Notes under the pieces: model-generated | Told to the model about the DNA's origin: nothing | Seen by the model: only the letters and a program-made list of their open reading frames with translations | Databases searched by the model: none | Made by a program: the position numbers and the translations under genes | Shown here: positions 43,182 through 54,021 of the stretch, piece after piece | Position numbering within the stretch: the first letter of the stretch is position 1 | Layout of the letters: each line of letters begins with the position of its first letter | NCBI RefSeq assembly: GCF_000234665.1 | Contig: NC_018337.1 | Location: 389,222 to 453,221, forward strand | Length of the DNA: 64,000 nt | From: Leishmania mexicana MHOM/GT/2001/U1103 | Lineage: Eukaryota > Euglenozoa > Kinetoplastea > Trypanosomatida > Trypanosomatidae | Direction of reading: 5' to 3'

Positions 43182-45032
43182 ATGGCGTCCTCATCCTTGT
43201 CCTTGTCGTCGGCGCCGTGCTCCTCTTGCGTGCTGGGTACACTGCCTGACTTACTGAAGCAGGCCATGACGCAGGGCAGACACGGTGGCGTCACCGCCTA
43301 TCTCGCCACTGAGCTGCCTCACAATCGACAGAGCTCGAAAGGTGATTGTCAGGTGCGGGCCGGCAATGCCAGTGCTTCTGCTGGGCCGCCAGGAACGTAT
43401 GCGGTTTTCGAAGATGCAAGAAGTTGCTGTCGATGGACGGTTGAGCTGGTCATGGCGGATGCCACAGGCGACGGCGACATGGGGGACGCCTGGTGGGCGA
43501 ATCCGGAGCACCTTGCCGCCATGGACGCGACAGCAGCCGCTGAAGCGGTGCCAAGCGCTCCGCATCAGCAGGAAAAGAACGCAGGAACTGGGTGCTCATC
43601 GCGCATTACCGCGATGCGCTACTACATGAAGCCTGACACCTGGACGCAGACGCTCCTGTCGCACGAAGGCGAGACGGCGAGGGAAAGCCGCGCCGCTGAC
43701 GAGATACCACACTCCGGTTCAGCATCCACCGGCAGGGTCACAAGTTCGGACCCCAGGGGGTGCAATAGTGATGTTCACGTACATCACCAGGCGACGCCTT
43801 CCTTACTCAGCGCTGCATCCTCTGTGGTGACCGCGACAGCTACGGAGGAGGTATCTTCGTTATCCGCAGCGTCTTCGCCTCTACATGGTCTTCCTCTCCA
43901 CCAGTTGATAGAGCAGCACTCCGCGCTTGTACGACGCTTGGTGCAGGTGCTGGCCCCGCAGCGGCAAACCATCCCCCATGTTATTCGCGAGCTGTGCACA
44001 ACAAGAGCCACCTCACCCTCATCCGGCGTTGCCAGCCGCGTCTGCGTACTTCCGTCGACGGATGCGTCGAATGCGGAGCCGATACAGTACACTGAACGTG
44101 ACGTCGCCGCGGCTGCCGAGCAGCTCACCTCTTCCAACCCGCGCCAACCAAGGCTGCGTGAGCTAAAGAGCGACGGCTACCTGCTCATGAACTTGGAAGG
44201 GTTTGCCGACGGCAAGACGCGGCACAAGGCGGCGAACCGTGCCTACCCAGCTCTAGCACTGCACTGGCCTGCATCGGTGCAGCAGATGGACGCGATGGAG
44301 CGCTACGTCGACCGTGATGTTGTGCTTGACACCCGCAAGCGGCACCCCGAGTTGAGTGGAGAGGGATCAGATAAGAGGCAGGGACAGAAGCGGGACCGAT
44401 CGTTGTCGAGCACGTCGTCGAATGCGTCAGACGCGGACGAAGACGGGGCAAACAAAGCAAGAGCCCCTGGCTCCACCAGCGCTCCGCCGTCTCCACCGTT
44501 GGGTATGGCGGCATCGCCGAAAAGGACGGCGCCGACGTCGTCGTCTCGCCACTTCTTTCAATCGTTGCGCGAGTATCCGCGGTCTCTGGAGCACGGTAAC
44601 TTGCATGCGTGGGCTCGCGGCACCGCAGCTCAGCAAGCGCGCGGTTGCCTGCAGGCTGCTACGACGCTGACCCAGGGCTCAACGTCCACTGTCGATGCGT
44701 CTTCTGATGCAGCCACGCTCGGTCCGCTGCCAATCACGAACGAAGAGGACGTGGCAGTACTGCGCTGCCAATACGATGCTCTCGCCGCCGCCGAAAGCGT
44801 CTTGGAGAAGCAGCTGCGTGCCTACAGCGACACAGTCCAAGAGCTGCGCGGCTGGTACCGTGGGGAGCTGTGCACGCAGCAGTTTCGCTACGAGCTGGGG
44901 GCGTGGCTGCGCACACAAGAGGAGAGTCGAGCCGTGCTGACCGACCTGTATGTTCAAGTGCATGCTGTGCGTTACAGCCTACAGCGCGACCTCTCCAACT
45001 ACCTGCATCTGCACGCGTTGGGCGTGTTGTGA
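43182..45032 (+). CDS. Hypothetical protein with C-terminal helical region
   Basis: 616 residues; I do not recognise the family. The N-terminus is Ser-rich (MASSSLSLSSAPCSSC). The middle holds a compact segment at about 325-385 with MNLEGFADGK and a run of aromatic and hydrophobic residues, which could be a small folded domain. Residues about 390-470 are charged and Ser/Pro-rich, likely disordered. Residues about 524-612 are predicted helical with heptad-like Leu/Val spacing (ESVLEKQLRAYSDTVQEL), a probable coiled coil for protein association. No signal peptide, membrane segment or catalytic motif is visible. Codon use and GC-rich third positions match its neighbours, so I consider it a real gene. 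Confidence 0.85.
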   Translation: MASSSLSLSSAPCSSCVLGTLPDLLKQAMTQGRHGGVTAYLATELPHNRQSSKGDCQVRAGNASASAGPPGTYAVFEDARSCCRWTVELVMADATGDGDMGDAWWANPEHLAAMDATAAAEAVPSAPHQQEKNAGTGCSSRITAMRYYMKPDTWTQTLLSHEGETARESRAADEIPHSGSASTGRVTSSDPRGCNSDVHVHHQATPSLLSAASSVVTATATEEVSSLSAASSPLHGLPLHQLIEQHSALVRRLVQVLAPQRQTIPHVIRELCTTRATSPSSGVASRVCVLPSTDASNAEPIQYTERDVAAAAEQLTSSNPRQPRLRELKSDGYLLMNLEGFADGKTRHKAANRAYPALALHWPASVQQMDAMERYVDRDVVLDTRKRHPELSGEGSDKRQGQKRDRSLSSTSSNASDADEDGANKARAPGSTSAPPSPPLGMAASPKRTAPTSSSRHFFQSLREYPRSLEHGNLHAWARGTAAQQARGCLQAATTLTQGSTSTVDASSDAATLGPLPITNEEDVAVLRCQYDALAAAESVLEKQLRAYSDTVQELRGWYRGELCTQQFRYELGAWLRTQEESRAVLTDLYVQVHAVRYSLQRDLSNYLHLHALGVL

Positions 45033-45940
45033 CGACTACCTGAACCAGAGACGCCTTTTTTACACGCACACGCGCATGAATGCTGACGGTTTGGAAAGTC
45101 GAACGGCGCAGCTTGAAGTGAGGAGCGCATTATTGTGCGTGTGTGCACGTGTGTGTGTGCCAGTCCGTTACACTGCTGAGCTTGTTGCTCGACGAAAGCA
45201 GATCAGCTGAAAGAGGGACACACGCACGCACGCAAAGGTGACTGAAGGACACACACACACACACACGCACAGCGTGTTTGGCAAGTATGCAGCAACGCCA
45301 ACAAAGTCCCCACCCCTCACCCCCCAAGCAAAACAAAACGAAAAAAAAAGGCAGTAAGGTAGCACTTGCCGCGACCATCGCCACGGCGTTGCCTTTTCTT
45401 TTTCGTCGATCACCACATCCAGCAGTATCACGGCCGATCTGAAGTGCGGGCGTGGGAAAGGGAGCCACAGCAATGCAACTGACGTTCATTGAAAAGAGTC
45501 CTGCAAACGTGCCTGTGCATGCCTGTGCGTGTGTGTCGCTCTCTGCGCCTCTGTCTTTTTCTGTGTGTACTCGTGACTGTCCTTGAGTCTCATGAAGCCG
45601 TTGGACGTGAGCTACCCCAGGGGACGCCCACAGGTGGCCCCCCTCCCTCCCCGCCAATGACCTCCCTTCGCTGATATGTTCGCGCGTTCCTCGTGTTGCA
45701 CTTCCTCTTCCTTCTACACACGATACGCATAGCCGAGTACGCGTGCGTGACACTCACGAACAAACATATTCATCGTGGCCAGAAGGTGTTTGAATAAAGG
45801 ACCCTTAGGGAGAGATAGAGAGAGAGGAGCTCAGTGCTAGGTGACGTACCACCTTGCCCTTGCGCTCAGAGGCACCTCCACCTTACATTATTATATCATC
45901 CCATTCTCTCTTCTCACACGCACGCGCGTGTGCATCAAGG
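45033..45940. other. Intergenic region before the N2227-like gene
   Basis: No gene seen. GT runs near 45136-45160, a CA microsatellite at 45249-45268 and a short pyrimidine tract at 45899-45916 before the next ATG. A candidate acceptor AG lies at 45868-45869. Confidence 0.5.
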
Positions 45941-47311
45941 ATGTCGGCAGACCAGCGAGTAGAGGGGTGTGGTGGAAGCAATGGTGCCTCGACAGCACTA
46001 CCACCGCTCACACCGCGCACGATTGGCGGCAAGCCTAGCGAGGCTCCGGGCGATGAGTACCAAGACGTGGCCCCGCCTCCGTACTCCATGGAGAGCGCGA
46101 TTGGTTTGTCGGTACCCCTATATCAGCCGCACGCCCCAGCGCCGGGTACGGTCATTGATCCGGATATGGTCGAGGACCACGTTAGCTTTCTGCGCACCGT
46201 GCGCGCCTTTCACGATTACAAGCGCCAGGCACTGGCTGCTCGCGAGATGCGGTGCACGAACTTCCGCAAGCTTCAGGATCAGCACCGTGATTTGCTGTGT
46301 ATAGACTTGGACAGGATCCTCGAGAAGTACCTAGAGTGCATTGATGTGAACGGTGCCTTCTTTGACGCTATCTGCGAGGCAAGCGAGGAGCTGTTCGACA
46401 GCTACTGGCCCGAGGGTACGACGGTGTTGATGAAGGAGGTGCCGCCGCCGACGCCGCTGGACATGAACAAAGTTTTCTCGACACTGCGCCAGTTCGTGCG
46501 CGACTGGTCCGCCGAAGGTGTCGCGGAGCGGGACTGCGTGTACAAGCCAATTCTGGATACGCTGGACCACTGCTTTCCCAATCGCGGCGAGCGCGAGAAC
46601 GTGCGTGTGCTGATCCCTGGTGCTGGACTGTGCCGGCTCTCTGTCGAGCTTGCCCTCCGCGGCTTCTTTGCCCAGGCAAACGAGTTTAGCTACCACATGC
46701 TGATCGCCGGCCACTACATTCAGAATCACGTGTTCGAATCATATCAGCACAAGATCTACCCTTATAGTGACAGCACATGCAATTTAGTCAACCGCGCTGA
46801 CCAGTTTGCCGAAGTGCAGATTCCCGACTTGTGCGCCTCCGAGGCGATTGATGCGCTGCGTGACAAGGGCCTCTCCTTTGGCCAGCTTTCCATGGTTGCG
46901 GGCGACTTTACAGAGGTGTACGCAAAGCCACACCAGCACAAGACGTGGTCGGTGGTGGCCACATGCTTTTTTATCGACACTGCCCACAACATCATCGAGT
47001 ACCTCGTGATAATTTACAACCTTCTTGTCCCTGGTGGATACTGGGTGAATGTCGGGCCGCTGCTTTACCACTTTGCCGACAGTGCGGACGACATGTCGAT
47101 TGAATTGTCGCTGGGCGAGGTGCTGACAGTTGCGCAGAGAATCGGGTTCGTGCTGAATGGGCCGCCGTCGTTTATCGACACGACCTACACGAATAATCAA
47201 CGCAGCATGAAGCAGCTGGTGTACCGATGCGCGTTCTTTGTTCTGCAGCGTCCCTTGGTCGATAAGCAGACAGGGCAGACGGGTGGGAGTGTGGAGGCAG
47301 AGGGGACTTAG
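45941..47311 (+). CDS. N2227-domain protein, carnosine N-methyltransferase-like
   Basis: 456 residues from the first ATG; the frame is open 87 bases further upstream without another ATG. After a Pro-rich N-terminus of about 75 residues, the rest matches the N2227/CARNMT1 layout: HVSFLRTVRAFHDYKRQ at the start, SAM-binding motif LIPGAG (224-229) followed by CRLSVELA, a conserved NEFSYHML, and the active-site-like CFFIDTAHNI (342-351) before YLVIIYNLLVPGGYW. Family members use S-adenosylmethionine to methylate His-containing dipeptides or protein His residues. The true substrate in a trypanosomatid is unknown, so I assign only the methyltransferase family. No targeting signal seen. Confidence 0.88.
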   Translation: MSADQRVEGCGGSNGASTALPPLTPRTIGGKPSEAPGDEYQDVAPPPYSMESAIGLSVPLYQPHAPAPGTVIDPDMVEDHVSFLRTVRAFHDYKRQALAAREMRCTNFRKLQDQHRDLLCIDLDRILEKYLECIDVNGAFFDAICEASEELFDSYWPEGTTVLMKEVPPPTPLDMNKVFSTLRQFVRDWSAEGVAERDCVYKPILDTLDHCFPNRGERENVRVLIPGAGLCRLSVELALRGFFAQANEFSYHMLIAGHYIQNHVFESYQHKIYPYSDSTCNLVNRADQFAEVQIPDLCASEAIDALRDKGLSFGQLSMVAGDFTEVYAKPHQHKTWSVVATCFFIDTAHNIIEYLVIIYNLLVPGGYWVNVGPLLYHFADSADDMSIELSLGEVLTVAQRIGFVLNGPPSFIDTTYTNNQRSMKQLVYRCAFFVLQRPLVDKQTGQTGGSVEAEGT

Positions 47312-48308
47312 GTAGTTGTGGCGCACATATGGCGTACAGGGAGGCGGTGGTGTGAGGGGGACGAACGAGGAGAGAGGGCTTGCTCCGGCAATGCGCGTTG
47401 AACGGGGCTAGGTGGAGTAAGGGTGGGGCAGAGGCGCGGCCAACTCGTTTTCGCGCATCGCAGATGTCGCACGGTGCGTGCCCAAGTGGAGGTGGCGCTA
47501 CCCCATTCGGTTGGGCATTCCTTTTTTTCTTGTGTAGGTGTTGCCTCCACTACGGCGGCTTACGAAGTGTGGCGACCAGTGTCTCCAGCATCTTCTCCCC
47601 CGCGTGGCCCCCACCTCTGTTGCTTCCTCTTCTACTATTTCACCGTGGTACACACGCCGTGGAAAGGGCGGAGGGGGTTGTAGAATATGGGCCGCATCGC
47701 TACCACCGTCACCTCTGCTTTTTTACCACCACCATTGAAGTTGCTCGAATCGGCGCTGCTGCTGATGCAGTGGTGCACGTGAACATGAACTTCTTTGTGT
47801 GCGCCTTACCTCTGCGCTGCCACCTTGCGTTGGCAGTCCGGGTGCATGGCGGAGCATGATTCGCACCCGCAAACCAAAGTAAATGGATAGTTGATGTCGT
47901 GTTGGAGGAGGAGGGGAGGGGCAGGTGATGGGTATGCTCCCGGGGGACAGGCATCGGTTCTTTCAATCACCACACAGGGCGGCCAGTGACTGTGCGGATG
48001 CTCTTCAGGCATTGTGAGCTAGCGTTGATGTGGTGCTGGCCCCCCTTCCCTCTTCCACTTCCTGTACAATACTTTCAGTTACCTTCACGAGGCGTGCTCA
48101 CCGTTGTTCGCATGACAAGCTGAGCTCTTCTGTTTTCTTTCGTTGACCCGGCGCAGCAGGCAAAGCAGAGCTACTTGGTACGGTTAGACACAAGCAGATG
48201 CATCAACGCGCATGCGGACATCGCTTCCTCTCTCACATCTACAGGAGGAAGGTGTGTGTGTGTGTGCGTGTGTGTGCGTATGCTCACACTACAGGCGCTC
48301 AAGCTGTC
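47312..48308. other. 3' flank of the N2227-like gene
   Basis: No gene seen. G-rich then mixed sequence, with a GT run at 48253-48276, just before the A-tailed family B element. Confidence 0.5.
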
Positions 48309-48967
48309 TTTTTTCTTTTGGGGCCGCCCCTCCTCGCCCCTGGTGATGACAGAGGGGAGGGGCGGCACACCTCCCAGCGCGTGGTGGCATCCACAGGGCC
48401 CAGCACCACACCCCACTCTCTGTGTGTTTAGGGAGGCCAAGCAGCCCCTCCTCTCCCCTGCGCCTGCCAATGCGGGGCCACCTCTGGTGGTGACAGGGTC
48501 CAGTACCCACGGCGTGGGGAGGTCAGAGCGATTTGCCGCCACTGATGCCGGGGGACCCGGCCTGGATGGCGCCGCCTCGGAGCGACCTGCGACAGTGAAC
48601 ACGCCTGCGCTAATCCATATGACGGGCAGAGTGTCAGCGTGACTCGAGCATACCCCACCCCGGCCCTCGCACTGCCTACTGGTGTGCATAGGGGGGCCCG
48701 AGCCACCCGGAGAGGGACTCACCACGTGACGACCGGCACAGTGGGAGCGGCTGTGAGGCGACCTGGAGTGCGGGGAGGAGGGAGGGTCGGTAGGGCTTGA
48801 GGCGGGGGCGGTGCTCCGATGACTGAGCCGGCGCATTGCTGCAACGCGTGTGTCTACGGCTGCTTTGCACCACGCGAGGTGGGGGCCCGTGGGGACCGCC
48901 CAGAGGGGTGGAATGGCGCTTGGGCTCCTGTGGCATGACAGAGAATGGACACGCGCTGGGGGGGGGC
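48309..48967 (-). mobile_element. SIDER-like element, family B, copy 2 (full length, antisense to genes)
   Basis: On the minus strand it runs from the poly-C/GCGCGTGTCCATTC end (48967) to GGGGCGGCCCC (48320) and then an A-rich tail (AAAAGAAAAAA, 48309-48319). It agrees with copy 3 over its whole length with very few differences and with copy 1 over 619 bp. No clear target-site duplication is visible. Confidence 0.75.
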
Positions 48968-51502
48968 AAAATAAGAAAGAATACGGAGTACTTTTCCTCA
49001 CTCCATTGATGCGTGTCTGTGTCCGTCCGTTTCTCATGTGCTGCTGCGGTTTGTATGTGTGTGTGTCGATGTTTATCTCGCCCTGTTCTGTGGTGCCGCT
49101 GTGCGTTCTTCTCTGTCTCGCTATCACTTTCTTCTACCGCTACTTCCTGTTACATTTCTTTGCGTTTTGATTTCTGTCCACGTATGGTCGTTAGGTGTGG
49201 CGGAGCGGATTGGATCGGCCGTGCAGTGTTTGGGCGGCTGATGACTAGCCGGATGCCAGTCTTTTGTGCGCCACTGGGAGTGAGGGAGGGCGCGAAAGGA
49301 GTGATGGGTAGCGTCGACGCTGTCTGTCGCTGTGTCTTTCCACTTGTGTCTGCTGTGTGTGTGTGTGTATCAGTGGCTGCACGCCTTTCGGTATACGTCG
49401 ACGGAGACTGCGTTTATGCATTCGCTGGATGCACAAATTTAACGTTGATAGCCAGTCATCGGAGGTGGGGGAGGGGCAAGGATGGGCATCAGTGCGTCGA
49501 CATCTTGCCACGTTCATTTCTCTTGTGCCCCCCTTCCTCCATCCCTCCCTCCCTCCGCTAATCACGGTCTGCCTCTCTCCTCCTCGCCGGCCCTCCTCCG
49601 GCCACTCCTACTCTGACCACCATGTTCACATCTGTTTGCATCTTGCCCTGCTCACGTGTGCTTACTTCATCAACCAACGCGATCCTGCGACTTTTAGTGT
49701 CTCTGCGCATCCATTGTTTCTGATGTTATCGCTCTCCTCCGTGCGTGCGTGCGTGCGGGGGCGGCGGGGGGGGGGTCCGGTTGTGACTAACAGTGGTGTG
49801 CGCACGCACGGTCTGCGTGAACTTGTATGCAGGCGCGCGTGCCCACATTGCGATCAGGGATGATTCGACGAGCTCGCCAGCGTTCTTGCGCTTTGGGTTC
49901 ACTTTCCCCCTCCCCGTTTTTTTTTGTTTTCTCCTCGTCCATTGGCTTCTTCAGTCCTGTGTGTGCGCGTGTGTCTGTCTGTTGTGCACTTGGCAAATGG
50001 GGGGGGGTGGGTCACTGAAGTGTGCGCATTTTAGGCGGTGCTTGAGTGCGAGGCAGCCTTTGTTTTTTTTTTTTCGAATGTGTCGTCGGTCTCCTTATTT
50101 GCGGTGCCACTCTCCTCAGCTCGTGAGTGTTCCATCTTCCGCTTTCCTCCCCCGCCTCCGTCATCTCCCGCTGCTTGCTTGTTTTTTTTTTTCGTTTTCT
50201 TTTTTTTTTGCCGCATCCGCCCGTCGCCCTCCGCCCCGTTTCCCCAATGACGTGCAACTTGAGCGACGGCGGCGCAGAAGAGCAACGAACAAAAGGCGAC
50301 GGTGCGCGAGATGTCAGAGGACGCTGCGGTGGGGTGGAGGAGGCGCGGAAAACAAAAATGGGTAACCTTCAGAGGAAAGCAAGACTATCAGCTCACCGTG
50401 TCACATCTGCGCGGTCCTGCCGCGATGATGCACAAGAGGCGAACCGCTTTCTCTTGACTCGCTCTTCTCTGGTGTTCCTCCCCGCTTTCGACGGCAGTAC
50501 CGCCGATTTCTCTTCCTCTCTGTCCGTCTCTCTCGACGCGTGCGTGTGACTCGCGAGACCAGTGACGCTAGACACCTTAGAGGGCAAGGAAGGGGTATTC
50601 CGAAGGACAGGCACACGAGGTGAGCAGGGGAGTGAGGCCAACGAGAAAGGTGAGCAGCTTCGTGTAAGTCAGGGCGGTCTTATCACACAGAAAAAGGGCT
50701 TCTTCTTACCCATTTGACAGGTTTCGGTCGCTGTTCTCAAGGCTGCTTCACTTCACGGCCACCGCGCGTCACCCTCTCCTCCCCCCTTTTTTATTCATTG
50801 GGTGCAAAAGGTTGTCGCCGTCATAGAAAACATCAGTAATACATATAAGCAACTCGAAATTTTATGAAGCGCTCATGAGTGCACCGCTAACTCCTTTATG
50901 GGGCTGCCGTTACACGCACGCGCTTCCAATGCGCGTGCACTTGCGGTGAAGTGGAGGTGCCCCTTATTCACCTGTTACGTCGCCTACTGCGACTCCCTCG
51001 TGCACACGCACGTGCTTCCAATGCTTGCGCCATGCCAACAGTCCCAATCTCGTGCGCTGCCTTTCCTTCACCTTTCTCGGAATGTGTACGCACCTTCGAA
51101 GTTGCACGCGCCATTTAACAGCTGCGTGCGTGTACACAAGCCAAACCCTGCACCAACGACAAGCGCGCAGGCAAGCAGCAGAATAATAAACGAAAAAAGA
51201 GAACAAAACGCTCGGCAGCATTGGACACGAACGGTGGTGTGAGGCGAGACGTACTGCAGAATCTCTTTGGCGTGGCTGTGTGTGTGTGCGTGTGTGCTTG
51301 CCACGAAGCCTTTCGCCTCCTTCCATTTTTGGGTGACAGCGGAAAAGAGAGTCGAGCTCATCGAACTTCTGCTGCTGCTGTTGTTGTTGTGTGTTCTGGA
51401 GGACGTTCACGCACACCTACACACACGCGTCTGCTCGATCTCTCATCATACCTGCTGAGTGCGAGTGAGGCCCCATTTTTCTTTTCCCTTCTTCAGGGGG
51501 TG
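48968..51502. other. Intergenic region before the EF-hand gene
   Basis: 2.5 kb without a credible gene. Features are a GCGT run at 49740-49757, a G tract at 49767-49775, T tracts near 50063 and 50180-50210 and a GT run at 51277-51298. The last 30 bases are the EF-hand splice acceptor. Confidence 0.5.
51470..51496 (+). other. Pyrimidine tract and candidate spliced-leader acceptor very close to the EF-hand start
   Basis: CCCCATTTTTCTTTTCCC then TTCTTCAG, with AG at 51495-51496, only six bases before the ATG at 51503. If used, the gene-encoded part of the 5' UTR would be six nucleotides. An earlier acceptor would also leave this ATG as the first in frame. Confidence 0.45.
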
Positions 51503-52669
51503 ATGGACCCGTTGTGCTCACCGTCCACCGTTAGCACTAACGGAACGCCTCGGACCTCGGTGGTGAACACCTCCTCGACGACGTCCGTCGTCGCTTCGCC
51601 GGCACGCCTGAAGTTACACCGCAGCGTGAAGTTCGATCCCACTATCGGCGACGGCAGCGGCGGCCCGCTGCACAGCAATGAGCTGAGCCTTGACACGTCG
51701 TTTGTTCATGGCGCAGGCGGTGATGCTGATGCTCGCGAGCACTATGGCGGACGCGGTAGAGGCGATGAGGCAGTGGCTGACCCTTCGCTGTTTTCGAGCG
51801 ATGTTTTGCACGATCACGAGGAGATGATGGCCTTTCAACTCACCCGAGAAGACGTGGCGGCCGCCTTCGAGTTTCTCGACGTGAACGGTAGCGGTCTGCT
51901 CACCATGAGCAACCTCAAGCACCGCCTCTCTGCCTTTTACCCACACCTGACAAGCAAGGAGTACAAGTTTCTTGTCGAAGACCCCAGCGGCTCCACAGGC
52001 TGCGGCGGTGCTGCATCCAGCGCGGCGAGGTGTGGCGCGGCAGCGCGGTATGGTGGCGCTGCTGACAGTTACGGTGGTAGCGCCGGCGGGCCCGCAACCT
52101 CGTCACTCGCCCCGGCCACCTCACCGGCGCGTCCCTCGAACTTATCCTTCGACGGCGGCGATACGGTTCCTATCGATGGCGCTTTGTCAGGCGAAGGAGG
52201 TGCCAGCGGTGCGAGAGGGTCGCACACAACCGGCACGCGCACCGGCCTCGACGTTGATCAGCTGTGGGACCTCATCAACTCATTCCAGCAGCTCCAGCGG
52301 ACCCTCGGCGCCGTTCAAGCCGGCCAGGCAGAAGGGCAAAATGCACAAAATACGCGCTCAGCGCCCACGGCAGCGTTCAACGCTAGCTTCGACGCGTACC
52401 TCGTCGGCATGCACGGAAACCCAGGCATCCGGAGCGCAGACTTCGGCTTCGACGCCGTCGGCGAAGCCTTCCGTATCTACGACCCCCACAACACGCACTA
52501 CGTGGAGGAGGAAGTCCTGTCCTGCATCATGGCGCGCGTCGGCTTCGGTGAGCTGACCGAAGAGGAGCTGGCGGTTCTGGTGAGCACGGCTGACTTCGAC
52601 GGCGACGGCCGCATCAGCCTCGAGGACTTCCGCCGCTTGGTCAGCATGAAGGGTCGCTTCAAAAAGTGA
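51503..52669 (+). CDS. EF-hand calcium-binding protein
   Basis: 388 residues from the first in-frame ATG. The first 110 residues are Ser/Thr/Gly-rich and probably disordered. EF-hand-like loops are DVNGSGLLTMSN (126-137, position 12 is Asn), DPHNTHYVEEEV (327-338, poor ligand set) and DFDGDGRISLED (364-375, the only near-canonical loop, with Asp at position 12). A Gly/Ala/Ser-rich insertion at about 165-250 separates the first loop from the C-terminal pair. This spacing resembles a calmodulin-like protein split by low-complexity sequence. One functional calcium site is likely. The partner and cellular role are not evident. No myristoylation signal or membrane segment seen. Confidence 0.88.
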   Translation: MDPLCSPSTVSTNGTPRTSVVNTSSTTSVVASPARLKLHRSVKFDPTIGDGSGGPLHSNELSLDTSFVHGAGGDADAREHYGGRGRGDEAVADPSLFSSDVLHDHEEMMAFQLTREDVAAAFEFLDVNGSGLLTMSNLKHRLSAFYPHLTSKEYKFLVEDPSGSTGCGGAASSAARCGAAARYGGAADSYGGSAGGPATSSLAPATSPARPSNLSFDGGDTVPIDGALSGEGGASGARGSHTTGTRTGLDVDQLWDLINSFQQLQRTLGAVQAGQAEGQNAQNTRSAPTAAFNASFDAYLVGMHGNPGIRSADFGFDAVGEAFRIYDPHNTHYVEEEVLSCIMARVGFGELTEEELAVLVSTADFDGDGRISLEDFRRLVSMKGRFKK

Positions 52670-53605
52670 AAGTATGGCTCTACGGAGGTGGAGGTGATGC
52701 AGAACCCAAACGATGCACGGGTGCCAAGCGGTGTGTGTGTGTGTGTGGGGAGGTTGGAAGGCATTTGCCCACGCAACGTAACGCCTGAGCCCCTCAATAG
52801 GCCTCCCCCCTTTTCCCCAGCCCTGCTCTATTCTCTACTCCCTCCCTCTGCAGCCTCTGGGGGCGGATGTTGATGTTTTTTTTTGTTTTCGCAGGTGAAG
52901 CTGCATGATGGGTGGATGTGGGTGCCCCCCTCTCTCCTCACTGTCGCCCTCTTCCATTCCTTTCCTCTTTCTCGTCCGGCACGTCGTTGGCTCATCTCCG
53001 AAAGCTGGGGGAGGGAGGGAGGTTCGAGGAGGGCATCAATAAGCGCTTCCTGCTTCTCTTTTCCTTCGTTCTTCGATGTACAGGGAGCGTCTAGCTTCTT
53101 GGGGCTTTCATTACCGTGCTGGCCTCGGCTTGCTGTGTCTCGTCCGGTGCCCCCGCCTCTCTTGCTCTTACACCGTCGTCATCCTCTTGACGCGTATCAA
53201 GAAGCAACATGGAAAAAAAACGAAAGTGAGCTCGAGACGAGGACTGTAGGTGAAGTGCGTGAGGGATACGCAAGTGTGTGCGTGTGTGCGGGGCCGATGT
53301 ATTCGAGCATCGAAAGTCGCCTTGCTGCTTCCTCTACTTTGAAAGGCAATCTTGAGCTGTAATGGGCGTACTAGCCCTCCTGCAGGTGCGGATGGGGGCG
53401 GCAGACAGCATCCTTTCTCCATTCACGGTCCCTGGCTCTCCGCACCTTCTTGTGCCCTTTCCTTTTTGCCCCTCTTTTCCTCATGTGCTCCGCGTGACCG
53501 CCTCCCGTTTCCGTTTTCTACGCGCCATGCCTCACTCCCACTTGCTCTCGCTCTCTCTCGCTCGCTCGCTCCTCCTCGTGGCGCCCTTTCCCCCTTCCCT
53601 CTCCC

Positions 53606-53624
53606 ATATATATATATATATATA
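53606..53624. repeat. (TA)n tract
   Basis: Nineteen AT-only bases, flanked by CT-rich sequence. Confidence 0.8.
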
Positions 53625-53729
53625 ATACCTTCTCTTCCCCTCATTTTCTTATCTTTTTTTCTGTTTCTTCACTGCTACCACGCGCGCCGATGGAGAGTTG
53701 CGACGCGAACGAAGAACAACAACAACGAA

Positions 53730-53783
53730 CTTCCTCTCCCTCTCCCTCTCACTCTCTTCTCTGCGTGAGACGCTGACCGGCAG
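53730..53783 (+). other. Pyrimidine tract and candidate spliced-leader acceptor for UPRT
   Basis: CTTCCTCTCCCTCTCCCTCT and continuing C/T, followed by AG at 53768-53769 and 53782-53783. A short ATG-started frame lies in the leader (ATGGGCACG near 53837), which is worth noting as a possible upstream ORF. Confidence 0.5.
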
Positions 53784-54021
53784 GACCTACAACGTTCGCG
53801 CCATCAACTTCGCACAGAGCCGCACACGCACTCACATGGGCACGATAGGGTTTGCCAACGGGCAACCGAAGCAAGCAGCAGTATAGGCAGTCGGTTTCGA
53901 GAGAGGGCGCACAGGCACACCCACCCACCCACATACGCACGCAGAGAATCTGACTCCAGTTTCTCTGCTTTCTCATTTTTTATTCTCTCTTGGTGAACAT
54001 TTTCGAGCTCGAAAACACAGG

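Larger units (their letters stand above)
52670..54021. other. Intergenic region before UPRT
   Basis: No gene seen. GT run at 52733-52748, TA microsatellite at 53606-53624 and the CT tract that precedes UPRT. Confidence 0.5.

Noticed and set aside
48171..49127. 318-residue minus-strand frame, with relatives at 22982-23932 and 61034-61477
   Set aside because: These are readings of the family B element; the shared sequence is non-coding repeat and different frames of it are equally open.
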